A stretch of 64,000 nucleotides of DNA from Rheinheimera pleomorphica. Its GTDB lineage: Bacteria; Pseudomonadota; Gammaproteobacteria; Enterobacterales; Alteromonadaceae. The stretch lies in NCBI RefSeq assembly GCF_011634895.1, contig NZ_SIRR01000003.1, positions 248,001 through 312,000 on the forward strand, given 5' to 3'. Position 1 is the first letter of the stretch; every line of letters starts with the position of its first letter. Shown here one piece after another: positions 52,702 to 61,213 of this stretch. The notes beneath the pieces are model-generated. The model did not search any database, was not told the origin of the DNA, and worked only from the letters and a program-made list of their open reading frames with translations. The position numbers and the translations under genes are program-made.

Positions 52702-55542
52702 CTACATAAACTTATACTCCAGTAACAGGGTGTAAGCTCGGCCACGTGGGTCGGCAATGCGTGGTTCCCAGGCCGCACCGGCAGCAAAGTCGTTCTGGTG
52801 CGCGGTAAACGGCGGGTCTTCATCAAACAGGTTTTTAATGCCGAAAGTCAGTTTCATATTATCAATACCTGCATAACTCACGCTGTAGTTATAGGTAATA
52901 TACTCATCGACGTTCGGATCCCACTGCGCGGGGACATAGGTTTCGTTACGCACGCTGACCGGCAGCTCGTCTTTATAGCCATCACGATACAGCTGGGTCA
53001 GGCTATGGCTCCAGTCGCCATGCACATAGCTAAAGTTAAGCGTATGCTTCCACTTAATCGGCAAGTTGTAGTAGCGTACATATTCGCCCACCAGGTTGTC
53101 GCTGTAGGGCAGGCTGTCGATACCCTTGGTTTTAAAGGTATCGATGTAACTGCCGTTCAGGTTAACTTTCCATGCTCCTCCGGCTAGTTCGCCGGTCAGG
53201 TTCATGTCCAGTTCTATGCCCTGAGTTAAGGTGCCGCCCGAGTTGATATAGCGCCGGTCAATGGCGACCACTTCGCCCTGAGCGTTGCGCAGCCAGTTGG
53301 CGGCAAATAAATCATAGTTCTCGATCAGCACATCGCGTGGTGCTGAGCGGATGGTATCGGTACGTTCAATTTCCCACCAATCCAGGCTGAAATTAAAGTT
53401 ATCATAGGGCACCACAACAAAGCCGAGGCTCTTCTGCTCTGACTCTTCCGGGTCCAGATCCGGTTTGCCTCCGAACAGTTCAACCGGCTGAATGCGCTCA
53501 CAGCCGGGCACGGTTTCATCGGCAACACCGCCCGGACAACTGGCCGGATCGGCTAAATCCAGGCCGGTATATTGTGATTCGGTAATGCCATTAAACAACT
53601 GGTTAAAGGAAGGCACTTTAAAACCGGTACTGTAAGCACCACGGATCAGTAACTGCTCTAGTGGCTTGTAGCTGAATGAAACTTTAGGGTTGGTGCTGCT
53701 GCCAAAACCATCATACTTGTCGTAACGCCCGGCCAGTGTCACCTCCAACTGGTCGGTTACCGGCAGATAGAACTCAGCAAACACCGCCTTAATATCACGG
53801 CTGACTTTATCCAGCACATTGGCATTATCAAAGGGCGCCAAAAATACCGGCCGCATATCGGCGCGCTCATCGCCGTTAAACTTAAACTCTTCGCGGCGCA
53901 AATCGGTACCCAGCGCCATCATGATTTCACCGCCAGGCAGCTCAAAACCCAGCTCGCCTGATACCGTGGCATCCAGTTGTGTCATGATTGACTCGCCACC
54001 GTACAAGGTGACTCCCCGGGCAGATGCGGCTTGCAATGCGTTAACGCCGGCTGCGGACTGACTTTGGCCGGGCAGCAGGAAGGGGTTAAGGTCGCCGCTG
54101 CCTAATGCTTGCTGTAACGCATCGGTATAGTAGTAGCCGTTACCCAGCTGTGAATCGGATTCACTGGAGGCACGAGAAAGGCCGATGTTGTAATCCCAGT
54201 TGGCAATGACACCTTCAAATGACACCAGCAAACGGTAGGCCTTAGTAGTGGTGTCTATTTCACGGCCGCCACATTCCATGCAGCGCCAGCGATAAGCAAT
54301 ACGTTCGCCGTAATTGAGCTGATCGGCGCCGAAGTAATCGGCCAGCGCGTTGTACACCAGATCATAAGAGGCGCCGGTGCTGGGGTACCAGGTGTCAGGG
54401 CCAAAGGTTGAACCGGGAGAGATCTGGTAAGGTTCAAACGCTTTACTGACATCAACCTCTGAAGCAACAAACTCGATAGCCGCCATATGCTCTTCGGCCA
54501 GTTTAAAGCTGGCGCGGCCAATAAAGTCGATGCTTTCCTGTGGCTGCTGAATACGCGCCGCAGCAGGGTAATCCCAGGCACAGGCATAGCGTGATGATTC
54601 TGAGCTCCACAGCCGGTGATCGTAAGGCCCCATCATCTCGCCGCCGCTTTCACAGCCCGCAGCGCCCGGTAAGTCGAGAATATTGATCGCGGTTACCGAC
54701 TGGTCATCTAATGGGTCAACCAGGCCGCTGCCAATCAGGTTTGCATCTGCACTGCGGTTAAACACCGTCGCGAACGGGGTGCCGCGGGTATCGGGCGATA
54801 AACCACGCTCGGGCTGAAAGGTATTGGAGAAATCACGGTCTGAGCCTTTTAACACTTCATTTTTCTTAAACGACAGGGTACCAAACAGGTTCCAACCATC
54901 TTTATTGATATCACCGGTACCAAATAACAGGTTAGTGCGGTAAATATTGCCGCCACCGGCTTCAGTATGATCAACAAAGGCCGAGGCTTCGGCCCCGGTG
55001 TAATCGCGCTTGGTAATAAAGTTGATTACGCCGCCAATTGCATCGGTACCGTATACCGCGGAAGCGCCATCGCGCAGCACTTCAACGCGTTCCAGCGCCG
55101 CAAAGGGGATAGAGTTTAAGTCGACCGCGCGGCCTTTTAAGCCGTGCGTAGCCACACGGCGGCCATTAAGTAGCACTAAGGTTGCATCTGCGCCCTGTCC
55201 GCGCAGGTTAGCGCCCGATACGCCGTTGTTACCACGCTGCTCTTCAGAGACAATACCGCCATTACTGGCCAGATTATCGGACGAGTTACCGGCGATATTC
55301 ATTTGCAGCAACAGTTGCTCGGCCGAAGTGATACCTGCAGCGTCGATGTCGGCACGGCTAAATACGGTAATAGGTAAGGCGCCTTCGAGGGCGGTGCGTT
55401 TAATGCTGGAGCCGGTAACGCGGATGCGCTCTACTTTGGCATCAGTGTCGGTGCTGTCGTTCTGTGCGGGCACGTCCTGCGCTAAGGCCTGGCTACTGAG
55501 GCCGGCGAGGGCAAGGGCCTGAATGAGCTTGTTCAACTTCAT
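52702..55542 (-). CDS. TonB-dependent outer-membrane receptor
   Basis: A 946-residue receptor with a signal peptide (MKLNKLIQALALAGLSSQALA). The plug domain (about 45-200) has VERIRVTGS near the TonB box, LRGQGADATLVLLNGRR and VEVLRDGASAVYGTDAIGGVINF. A 22-strand-type barrel follows, ending in aromatic YTLLLEYKF. AGGAGA precedes the ATG. The substrate is unknown. It is divergent from an NlpC/P60 peptidase and an Ala-Glu epimerase gene, so a peptide or muropeptide cargo is possible by context only. A CxxC (YRWRCMECGG) sits in a predicted surface loop. Confidence 0.93.
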   Translation of the reverse strand: MKLNKLIQALALAGLSSQALAQDVPAQNDSTDTDAKVERIRVTGSSIKRTALEGALPITVFSRADIDAAGITSAEQLLLQMNIAGNSSDNLASNGGIVSEEQRGNNGVSGANLRGQGADATLVLLNGRRVATHGLKGRAVDLNSIPFAALERVEVLRDGASAVYGTDAIGGVINFITKRDYTGAEASAFVDHTEAGGGNIYRTNLLFGTGDINKDGWNLFGTLSFKKNEVLKGSDRDFSNTFQPERGLSPDTRGTPFATVFNRSADANLIGSGLVDPLDDQSVTAINILDLPGAAGCESGGEMMGPYDHRLWSSESSRYACAWDYPAAARIQQPQESIDFIGRASFKLAEEHMAAIEFVASEVDVSKAFEPYQISPGSTFGPDTWYPSTGASYDLVYNALADYFGADQLNYGERIAYRWRCMECGGREIDTTTKAYRLLVSFEGVIANWDYNIGLSRASSESDSQLGNGYYYTDALQQALGSGDLNPFLLPGQSQSAAGVNALQAASARGVTLYGGESIMTQLDATVSGELGFELPGGEIMMALGTDLRREEFKFNGDERADMRPVFLAPFDNANVLDKVSRDIKAVFAEFYLPVTDQLEVTLAGRYDKYDGFGSSTNPKVSFSYKPLEQLLIRGAYSTGFKVPSFNQLFNGITESQYTGLDLADPASCPGGVADETVPGCERIQPVELFGGKPDLDPEESEQKSLGFVVVPYDNFNFSLDWWEIERTDTIRSAPRDVLIENYDLFAANWLRNAQGEVVAIDRRYINSGGTLTQGIELDMNLTGELAGGAWKVNLNGSYIDTFKTKGIDSLPYSDNLVGEYVRYYNLPIKWKHTLNFSYVHGDWSHSLTQLYRDGYKDELPVSVRNETYVPAQWDPNVDEYITYNYSVSYAGIDNMKLTFGIKNLFDEDPPFTAHQNDFAAGAAWEPRIADPRGRAYTLLLEYKFM

Positions 55543-55709
55543 CACTATCTCTCCTGGAGTTGCGTTATGCTGTTTTTATAGTGCTATCCGTAAGCCGGGT
55601 CTGAGTGCCCGTTTATTGCTGATGCAAAATGTTTGTTTTCTGCACAAAATTAACATAGCAATATTTCTTTCCTTTGGAAAATAATTTATGCTGAATTTTG
55701 TAAATTATT

Positions 55710-55724
55710 GGAATATTTCATTCC
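55710..55724. promoter_or_regulatory. Candidate RpiR-type operator before the NlpC/P60-epimerase operon
   Basis: GGAAT-ATTTC-ATTCC palindrome, 29 bp before the peptidase start codon. It shares 12 of 15 positions with TGAATAATTTATTCC upstream of the nearby RpiR-family regulator gene. An additional TTTCC-TTT-GGAAA lies at 55668-55680. Confidence 0.5.
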
Positions 55725-55752
55725 TAAGCACTGAGGTAGAGCCAAGGTGGTA

Positions 55753-57168
55753 GTGAAAAAAGCTTTAAATTTAAAGGCTTGTGTTGAAATCATCAAGGGG
55801 CAGCTTGGTTGGCTGCTGCTATGCGGCGGTCTGCTGGTTCAGGCCACCGCCGTGGCGGCGCCGTTTAAAACAGACGTACCCTTGTTGCAGCCGCAACAGC
55901 TGAACCCTCAGTTTTGGCAGCAGCAACTCAGCCAGGGCGATAACGTGCTGCTGAGCCAGGCGCAGATAGCTGAGCGTAATCAGCAGACGTTTGCCCAGCA
56001 GACCGAGATGCAGCAGCTAAATCGTCTGCCGGCGTCATACGCTGCAGCGGCGTTAAAGCAAATAGTGCAACAGGTAAGCCAGATCCCAACAGCGAAACGG
56101 TTTTATACCGATGGTACGGCGTTAACCGCGCCGCAATGGCAGGCTTATCAGGCCATGCTGGCAATGGATACCATTAAAGCCGATAACCCGCTGCAATTTG
56201 GTTTGGTGGTAAAGCGCACCGCCTTGCGTGCCTTTCCGACTTTAGACAGGGTGGTAAATGAGCAAGGCAATGCCGATCTGGATCGCTTTGCCGAAACGGC
56301 ATTGTTTGTCGCCGAGCCGGTGGCTGTGCTGCATCGCAGCCGTGATAACAACTGGCTGCTGGTACAAAGTTTTAATTATACCGGTTGGGTGCAGGCGGCA
56401 GATGTGGCTATTGGCAGTCGGCAGCAAGTGCTCAGCTACACAGAACAAGCGCCCTTTGTCGTGATAACCGCGGCTAAAGCGCATACGGCCTTTACCCCCG
56501 AACAGCCGGCATTGTCGGAGCTACAGCTGGATATGGGCGTGCGCTTACCGCTGCTCAGTGCTGCCGACACTGGCTTTAATGTGCATGGCCAGAACCCGGC
56601 GGCCAGTTACATTGTTCAGCTGCCGTTTCGCCAGGCGGATGGCAGCTTGCAGTTGATGCCTGCGCTGCTGCCGCTGAGCACAGATGTCAGCCAGGGCTAT
56701 CTGCCGTTTACCGAGCATAATCTGCTGCGCCAGGCCTTTAAGTTTTTAGGCGAACGCTATGGCTGGGGCCATGATTACAACGGCCGTGATTGTACCGGCT
56801 TTATCTCAGAAATTTTCCGCAGCTTTGGCTTGCTGATGCCACGTAACTCCGGCCAGCAGGGGCAAGGCAGTTACGGCCATAATCAGCGCTTTAATGCACA
56901 AAGTAGCCAACAGCAGAAACTTGAGGCAGTGCGTCAGGCTAAAGTGGGCGATTTATTGTATTTCCCCGGCCATGTGTCCATGTTTATTGGTATGGTGCAG
57001 CAGCAACCCTTTATGATCCATTCCGTAAATACGCTGATTTACCCCACCGACAATGGTGTGTATCAGGGCCGCTTAAATGGCGTCGTGGTTACACCGCTTA
57101 TGCCGCTGCAGGCAAACACCGAACAATCTTATCTTGATGCGCTTTATGCCATTAAATCAATGCGTTAA
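55753..57168 (+). CDS. NlpC/P60 peptidoglycan endopeptidase with SH3 domains
   Basis: A 471-residue exported cysteine peptidase. A signal segment (about 15-38) is followed by an N-terminal stabilising domain (NPQFWQQQL-type, VLLSQAQIAERNQQTF), two bacterial SH3 modules (about 150-320) and a C-terminal NlpC/P60 domain. The catalytic Cys is in GRDCTGFISEIF, His in FPGHVSMFIG and the third residue in HSVN. The layout resembles the YkfC group of gamma-D-Glu-diamino-acid endopeptidases. The preferred start is GTG 55753, with AAGG 5 nt upstream; GTG 55747 is possible. The epimerase gene starts 11 bp downstream. Confidence 0.88.
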   Translation: MKKALNLKACVEIIKGQLGWLLLCGGLLVQATAVAAPFKTDVPLLQPQQLNPQFWQQQLSQGDNVLLSQAQIAERNQQTFAQQTEMQQLNRLPASYAAAALKQIVQQVSQIPTAKRFYTDGTALTAPQWQAYQAMLAMDTIKADNPLQFGLVVKRTALRAFPTLDRVVNEQGNADLDRFAETALFVAEPVAVLHRSRDNNWLLVQSFNYTGWVQAADVAIGSRQQVLSYTEQAPFVVITAAKAHTAFTPEQPALSELQLDMGVRLPLLSAADTGFNVHGQNPAASYIVQLPFRQADGSLQLMPALLPLSTDVSQGYLPFTEHNLLRQAFKFLGERYGWGHDYNGRDCTGFISEIFRSFGLLMPRNSGQQGQGSYGHNQRFNAQSSQQQKLEAVRQAKVGDLLYFPGHVSMFIGMVQQQPFMIHSVNTLIYPTDNGVYQGRLNGVVVTPLMPLQANTEQSYLDALYAIKSMR

Positions 57169-57179
57169 CAGAGGCAACT

Positions 57180-58274
57180 ATGAAAATAACTGATATCAGA
57201 CTGGGTATGCTGCGGGTGCCTCTGAAAACCCCGTTTAAAACGGCGCTGCGTACGGTAAATAATATTGAAGATATTATTGTGATGGTGCAAACCGACAGCG
57301 GCCATACCGGGTACGGCGAGGCCCCGGCCACAGCCGTAATCACCGGCGATATCCACGGCTCTATTATCGAAGCTATCCGTACCGTGATTAAACCCAAGCT
57401 GATTGGTCAGGACATTAGCGATTTAAATCATATTATCCGCCTTATTCAGGGCTGTATTATGAAGAACTACAGCGCCAAAGCCGCAGTAGAAATGGCGGTA
57501 TACGATTTATTTGCCCAGCTGTATAAAGCACCGCTGTATAAAATCCTTGGCGGCGGCGTGCCCAAAATAACCACTGATATCACCATTAGTGTCGACTATA
57601 TCGATAAAATGGTCGCCGACTCGTTAAGTGCAGTTGAACGCGGTTTTGAAACACTGAAAGTTAAGGTCGGTAAAGATATCGGCGTCGATATTGAGAGGGT
57701 AAAAGCCATTTATGCTGCGGTAGAGGGCAAGGCGCTGATCCGGCTGGATGCCAATCAGGGCTGGACGGCAAAAGAAGCTGTATATGCGCTGCGCAAGCTG
57801 GAAGATGCCGGGGTGCGGCTGGAGTTGGTGGAACAACCGGTAAAAGCCTATGATCTGGAAGGCCTGAAATATATTACCGAGCGTGTACATACGCCGGTGA
57901 TGGCTGATGAAAGCAGCTTTGGCCCGCGCGAGGTGATTGATCTTATCAAGATGCGGGCAGCCGATATTATTAATATTAAACTGATGAAAACCGGCGGCAT
58001 TGCGAACGCGATTAAAATAGCGGATATCTGCTCGTTTTATGACATGCAGTGCATGATAGGCTGTATGCTCGAGGGCAGTGTCAGTGTGGCGGCGGCGGTG
58101 CATGTGGCCGTAGCAAAATCTGATGTGATCACCAAAATTGACCTGGACGGCCCTTCGCTGTGCCTGTTTGACCCGGTAAAAAGCAGTGTTAAGTTTAATG
58201 ATGCGGATATTACCATTGAAGATGCGCCGGGCCTGGGCATTAGCGCCATCGAAGGTTTGCAAATGTTAGCCTGA
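57180..58274 (+). CDS. L-Ala-D/L-Glu dipeptide epimerase
   Basis: A 364-residue enolase-superfamily enzyme of the muconate-lactonizing subgroup. Catalytic features: KxK acid/base Lys in TLKVKVGKD, metal ligands Asp in RLDANQGW, Glu in LELVEQPV and Asp in MADESSFG, and the second catalytic Lys in INIKLMKTGG. Family knowledge: such enzymes epimerise L-Ala-D-Glu from peptidoglycan to L-Ala-L-Glu. Directly downstream of an NlpC/P60 peptidase expected to release such peptides, this assignment is coherent, though other dipeptides are possible. It is cytoplasmic. Confidence 0.88.
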   Translation: MKITDIRLGMLRVPLKTPFKTALRTVNNIEDIIVMVQTDSGHTGYGEAPATAVITGDIHGSIIEAIRTVIKPKLIGQDISDLNHIIRLIQGCIMKNYSAKAAVEMAVYDLFAQLYKAPLYKILGGGVPKITTDITISVDYIDKMVADSLSAVERGFETLKVKVGKDIGVDIERVKAIYAAVEGKALIRLDANQGWTAKEAVYALRKLEDAGVRLELVEQPVKAYDLEGLKYITERVHTPVMADESSFGPREVIDLIKMRAADIINIKLMKTGGIANAIKIADICSFYDMQCMIGCMLEGSVSVAAAVHVAVAKSDVITKIDLDGPSLCLFDPVKSSVKFNDADITIEDAPGLGISAIEGLQMLA

Positions 58275-58285
58275 GCCCGGCAGGC

Positions 58286-59131
58286 TCAGGGCTGCTCCAG
58301 CACATGTAACAGCTTGCTGTTTTCTTCCAATTGATGGTCATTGTTCTGCTGCTGGCATAACAATAAATACAGAATATGACACAGGTGTTGCTGCGCCATT
58401 TGTACCAGCAGCGGATTGACCCTGACATTTTCATCGCCGCTTAGGGCCAGCAAGGCCAGATCGGCAGCCAGGCTCAGTGCATTCGTTTTGTAGCTGGTCA
58501 GGCTGATAATGCGGATATGTTGCTGTTTGGCAAAGCGCGCCAGTTTCAGTAAGTCGGTATTCTGGCCCGATTCTGAAATCAGTAACAATACACTGTCGTG
58601 GCTCAGCGTACTGGCTAGCTGTAAGGTAATGGCCGGATCGCTGTGCAACAGCGCCAGCTTACCCAGCTGTAATAACCTAAACTGCATATCGTGCGCTACG
58701 ATAGCGGATTTACCAAAACCGGCAATTAATACCCGGTCAGCGCCTTGCAGACAGTCGGCGGCATCCAGCAGGGTTTGTTCGTCGTTTACCGCCATAATAC
58801 CGCGTAAATGGCTGTGTAAGCTAAACTGCAGTTGTTCAACCAGGGTGTGCAGATTATTAGCGCTGTGGCTTGGCTCTGTCGTATCTCGCTGCAGCGTCGA
58901 GGCGGTGATCACCGCCTCACTTACGGCCAATTTCAGATCCGGATAGCCTTTGTAACCCAGTTTCTGACAAAACTTTACCACGCTCGACTGGCTGGTACCG
59001 ACGGCATCGGCCAGCTGCTGTGACGAATAATCCCGTAGCAAATGCGCGTTATCGAGGATAAAATCCGCCAGCTTGCGCTCGATCACCGACATGTGTTCCA
59101 GCATGCCGCGGATCTTTAGTAAACATACCAT
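58286..59131 (-). CDS. MurR/RpiR-family transcriptional regulator
   Basis: A 281-residue regulator with an N-terminal RpiR helix-turn-helix (SSQQLADAVGTSQSSVVKFCQKLGYKGYPDLK) and a C-terminal SIS sugar-phosphate-binding domain (GFGKSAIVAHDMQFRLLQLGK; LISESGQNTDLL). MurR-type members repress peptidoglycan amino sugar genes until MurNAc-6-P is sensed. It converges on the epimerase gene and is the obvious candidate to control it. A palindrome matching the one before the peptidase operon lies upstream of its start. Confidence 0.9.
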   Translation of the reverse strand: MVCLLKIRGMLEHMSVIERKLADFILDNAHLLRDYSSQQLADAVGTSQSSVVKFCQKLGYKGYPDLKLAVSEAVITASTLQRDTTEPSHSANNLHTLVEQLQFSLHSHLRGIMAVNDEQTLLDAADCLQGADRVLIAGFGKSAIVAHDMQFRLLQLGKLALLHSDPAITLQLASTLSHDSVLLLISESGQNTDLLKLARFAKQQHIRIISLTSYKTNALSLAADLALLALSGDENVRVNPLLVQMAQQHLCHILYLLLCQQQNNDHQLEENSKLLHVLEQP

Positions 59132-59197
59132 AGGGCTTTCATCCTTTATTGCGCTCGCCTATTGGGGAATTTGTTATTAGCATTATGGCTCAGTATT

Positions 59198-59210
59198 GAA
59201 TAATTTATTC
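59198..59210. promoter_or_regulatory. Candidate RpiR-type operator before the regulator gene
   Basis: A 13-bp palindrome GAATAA-T-TTATTC, 67 bp upstream of the regulator start, in the same region as the dcw promoter. It shares a (G/T)GAATA..TT..ATTCC core with the site at 55710-55724, consistent with autoregulation plus control of the salvage genes. Confidence 0.5.
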
Positions 59211-59385
59211 CAGCTTGGCAAGTTGCTGCAGAAAAAAGCAGCATAATGTTGGATGCTGTACATAAAAACAGGGCTATTTTATCTCGTTTTTGATCTGCCA
59301 CCACTTTTTCCCACCAAAATCATTGTCTTCGCTGTAGCGCTTGTTTTTACTGTGATCGCAATCGATCAATCACTCTGTTTTTACC

Positions 59386-59415
59386 TTGACAATGGTCAAA
59401 CCTGCACCCTAAACT
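59386..59415 (+). promoter_or_regulatory. Predicted Pmra promoter of the dcw cluster
   Basis: A perfect -35 TTGACA at 59386-59391 is followed, with an 18-bp spacer, by TAAACT at 59410-59415 as a plausible -10. It lies immediately before the MraZ repeats. The -35 is inside TTGAC-AATG-GTCAA, itself a short palindrome. Confidence 0.65.
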
Positions 59416-59423
59416 GTATCGTT

Positions 59424-59457
59424 GTGGGGATTTGTGGGTAAAAGTGGATTATTTTGG
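59424..59457 (+). promoter_or_regulatory. MraZ operator repeats
   Basis: Four tandem 10-bp units beginning GTGGG, GTGGG, GTGGA and TTGGA at 59424, 59434, 59444 and 59454. Such GTGGG repeats spaced one helical turn apart are the known MraZ binding sites for repression of the mra operon. The last two are degenerate. Confidence 0.8.
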
Positions 59458-59502
59458 ATTAACCACAAACCAAAACTAATACATTAATTGTGCAGGAAGC
59501 TT

Positions 59503-59967
59503 ATGTTTCGTGGCTCATTTACATTGACACTGGACGAGAAAGGACGGTTAGCATTACCTGCACGCTACCGTGAATTTCTGCTGTCTGATTGTCAGGGCCA
59601 CTTGATCTGCACCATTGATTTGCACGATCCGTGCTTATTGTTGTATCCGCTGGCTGAGTGGGAAGAAATAGAAGAAAAACTCAAGCGCTTATCCAGCTTA
59701 AACCCGCAGGAGCGCCGCTTGCAGCGCGTGCTGTTGGGTAACGCCACTGACTGTGACATGGACAAAAGCGGCCGCATTTTGCTGCCGGCACCCCTGCGCC
59801 AGCATGCGGGCCTGAGTAAAGGGATCCGGCTGGTGGGTCAGTTAAATAAATTTGAGATCTGGGATGAAACCGCCTGGCATGAGCGTTTGGCTGCAGATAT
59901 TGCGCTGGAACAGGCTCAGGCCGGCGATGTTGAATTATCAGACCGATTACAGGACTTTGCACTGTAA
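59503..59967 (+). CDS. mraZ: Transcriptional regulator MraZ
   Basis: A 154-residue AbrB-like swapped-hairpin DNA-binding protein that represses the dcw cluster. It has the two DxxxR motifs: [10 protein letters not shown] and [10 protein letters not shown]. The start at 59503 was chosen because AGGA lies 7 nt upstream and it begins MFRGSF, as in other MraZ; in-frame codons from 59488 are not needed. rsmH starts directly after its stop. Confidence 0.95.
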   Translation: MFRGSFTLTLDEKGRLALPARYREFLLSDCQGHLICTIDLHDPCLLLYPLAEWEEIEEKLKRLSSLNPQERRLQRVLLGNATDCDMDKSGRILLPAPLRQHAGLSKGIRLVGQLNKFEIWDETAWHERLAADIALEQAQAGDVELSDRLQDFAL

Positions 59968-60912
59968 ATGAATACTGTGGCGCATATTTCTGTCCTGCTG
60001 CAAGAAGCGCTGGACGGCCTGGCACTAAAACCCGATGGCTGTTACCTTGACGGTACCTTTGGCCGTGGTGGCCATAGCCGGGCAATTTTAGCGCAGCTGG
60101 GCCCTAATGGCCGCCTGTTTGCTATAGACCGTGACCCCGCCGCGATTGCCGCAGCCGCCCCACTGGCTGGCGATCCGCGTTTTCATATCACTCACAGCCC
60201 CTTTGCCGCCCTGGCATCTATCGCTGAACAGCAGCACATTGTTGGCGCTCTGGACGGCATTTTGCTTGATCTTGGCGTTTCTTCGCCCCAACTGGACGAT
60301 GCCGACCGCGGCTTTAGTTTTATGCGCGATGGTCCGCTGGATATGCGGATGGATCCCAGCTCAGGTATCAGCGCCGCCGACTGGCTGGCCAGTGCCGATG
60401 TTGAGGATATCAGCTTTGTGCTGCGCGAATACGGTGAGGAAAAATTTGCCTGGCGTATTGCCCAGGCTATCGTGGCTGCGCGCGCTGAGCAACCGCTCAG
60501 CCGCACAGCGCAGCTGGCTAAGCTGATAAGCGACAGTGTGCCGAAAAGCACGAAAGAGAAAAAACATCCGGCGACGCGCAGTTTTCAGGCGATCCGCATT
60601 TATATCAACAGTGAGCTGGAGCAGGTTAACCAGGCGCTGCATGCGGCTATGCAGGTATTAAAGCCCGGTGGCCGTTTGGTGGTGATCAGCTTTCATTCAC
60701 TGGAAGACCGGCTGGTAAAGCAGTTTATGCGGCGTTACTCCAAAGGCGAACCGCTGCCACGTGGCATACCGCTGACGGCAGCGCAAATGCAGCAACGTAC
60801 CGAACTGACACTGGTGGGCAAAGCCATAATGCCGTCTGAGCAAGAGCTGGCCGCTAACCCGCGCGCACGCAGTGCCGTGCTGCGCATCGCACAGAAGCAG
60901 CGCCATGAATAA
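59968..60912 (+). CDS. rsmH: 16S rRNA m4C1402 methyltransferase RsmH (MraW)
   Basis: A 314-residue SAM-dependent methyltransferase that N4-methylates C1402 of 16S rRNA. It opens with [13 protein letters not shown] and the glycine-rich [10 protein letters not shown]; the later [11 protein letters not shown] and [14 protein letters not shown] are strong family markers. It begins with no gap after mraZ, and its stop overlaps ftsL. RsmI, which methylates the same base at 2'-O, is encoded 8.5 kb upstream. Confidence 0.96.
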   Translation: MNTVAHISVLLQEALDGLALKPDGCYLDGTFGRGGHSRAILAQLGPNGRLFAIDRDPAAIAAAAPLAGDPRFHITHSPFAALASIAEQQHIVGALDGILLDLGVSSPQLDDADRGFSFMRDGPLDMRMDPSSGISAADWLASADVEDISFVLREYGEEKFAWRIAQAIVAARAEQPLSRTAQLAKLISDSVPKSTKEKKHPATRSFQAIRIYINSELEQVNQALHAAMQVLKPGGRLVVISFHSLEDRLVKQFMRRYSKGEPLPRGIPLTAAQMQQRTELTLVGKAIMPSEQELAANPRARSAVLRIAQKQRHE

Positions 60913-61213
60913 TATCAGCCTGCATCGGTTAATTTTTCGCGACTGGCGCGAGCAAATATGGCTGGGACTGATGTTGCTGGCCTGCATTATTTCGGCGTTA
61001 GTGGTGGTGCATTTTGCCCATTTAAACCGGCAGCTGACCATAGCCCAGGATGGCTTATATCAGCAGCGTGATCAGCTGGACATTGAGTGGCGCAACCTGA
61101 TTTTAGAACAACGCGCCCTGGCAGAGCACAGCCGGGTAGAAGAGATCGCCCGCAACAAATTGCAGATGGTGCGCCCGGCGGCTGAACAAGATATCGCGGT
61201 GACAGTGCCATGA
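60905..61213 (+). CDS. ftsL: Cell division protein FtsL
   Basis: A 102-residue bitopic divisome protein. A short cytoplasmic N-terminus is followed by one membrane segment (about 18-36, [17 protein letters not shown]) and a periplasmic coiled coil ([20 protein letters not shown]). It joins FtsB and FtsQ in the divisome and regulates FtsWI. The start at 60905 overlaps the rsmH stop; the stop overlaps the ftsI start by 4 bp. Confidence 0.92.
   Translation: MNNISLHRLIFRDWREQIWLGLMLLACIISALVVVHFAHLNRQLTIAQDGLYQQRDQLDIEWRNLILEQRALAEHSRVEEIARNKLQMVRPAAEQDIAVTVP

Larger units (their letters stand above)
59132..59502. other. Divergent regulatory region, regulator / dcw cluster
   Basis: About 370 bp without a gene. 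It contains the regulator promoter and palindrome, then the mra promoter and MraZ repeats. A 62-codon open frame here overlaps these elements and is not considered a gene. Confidence 0.7.

Noticed and set aside
59253-59441. 62-codon plus-strand open frame between the RpiR regulator and mraZ
   Set aside because: It overlaps the mra promoter and MraZ repeats, has no ribosome site or recognisable motif, and is best explained as non-coding regulatory DNA.
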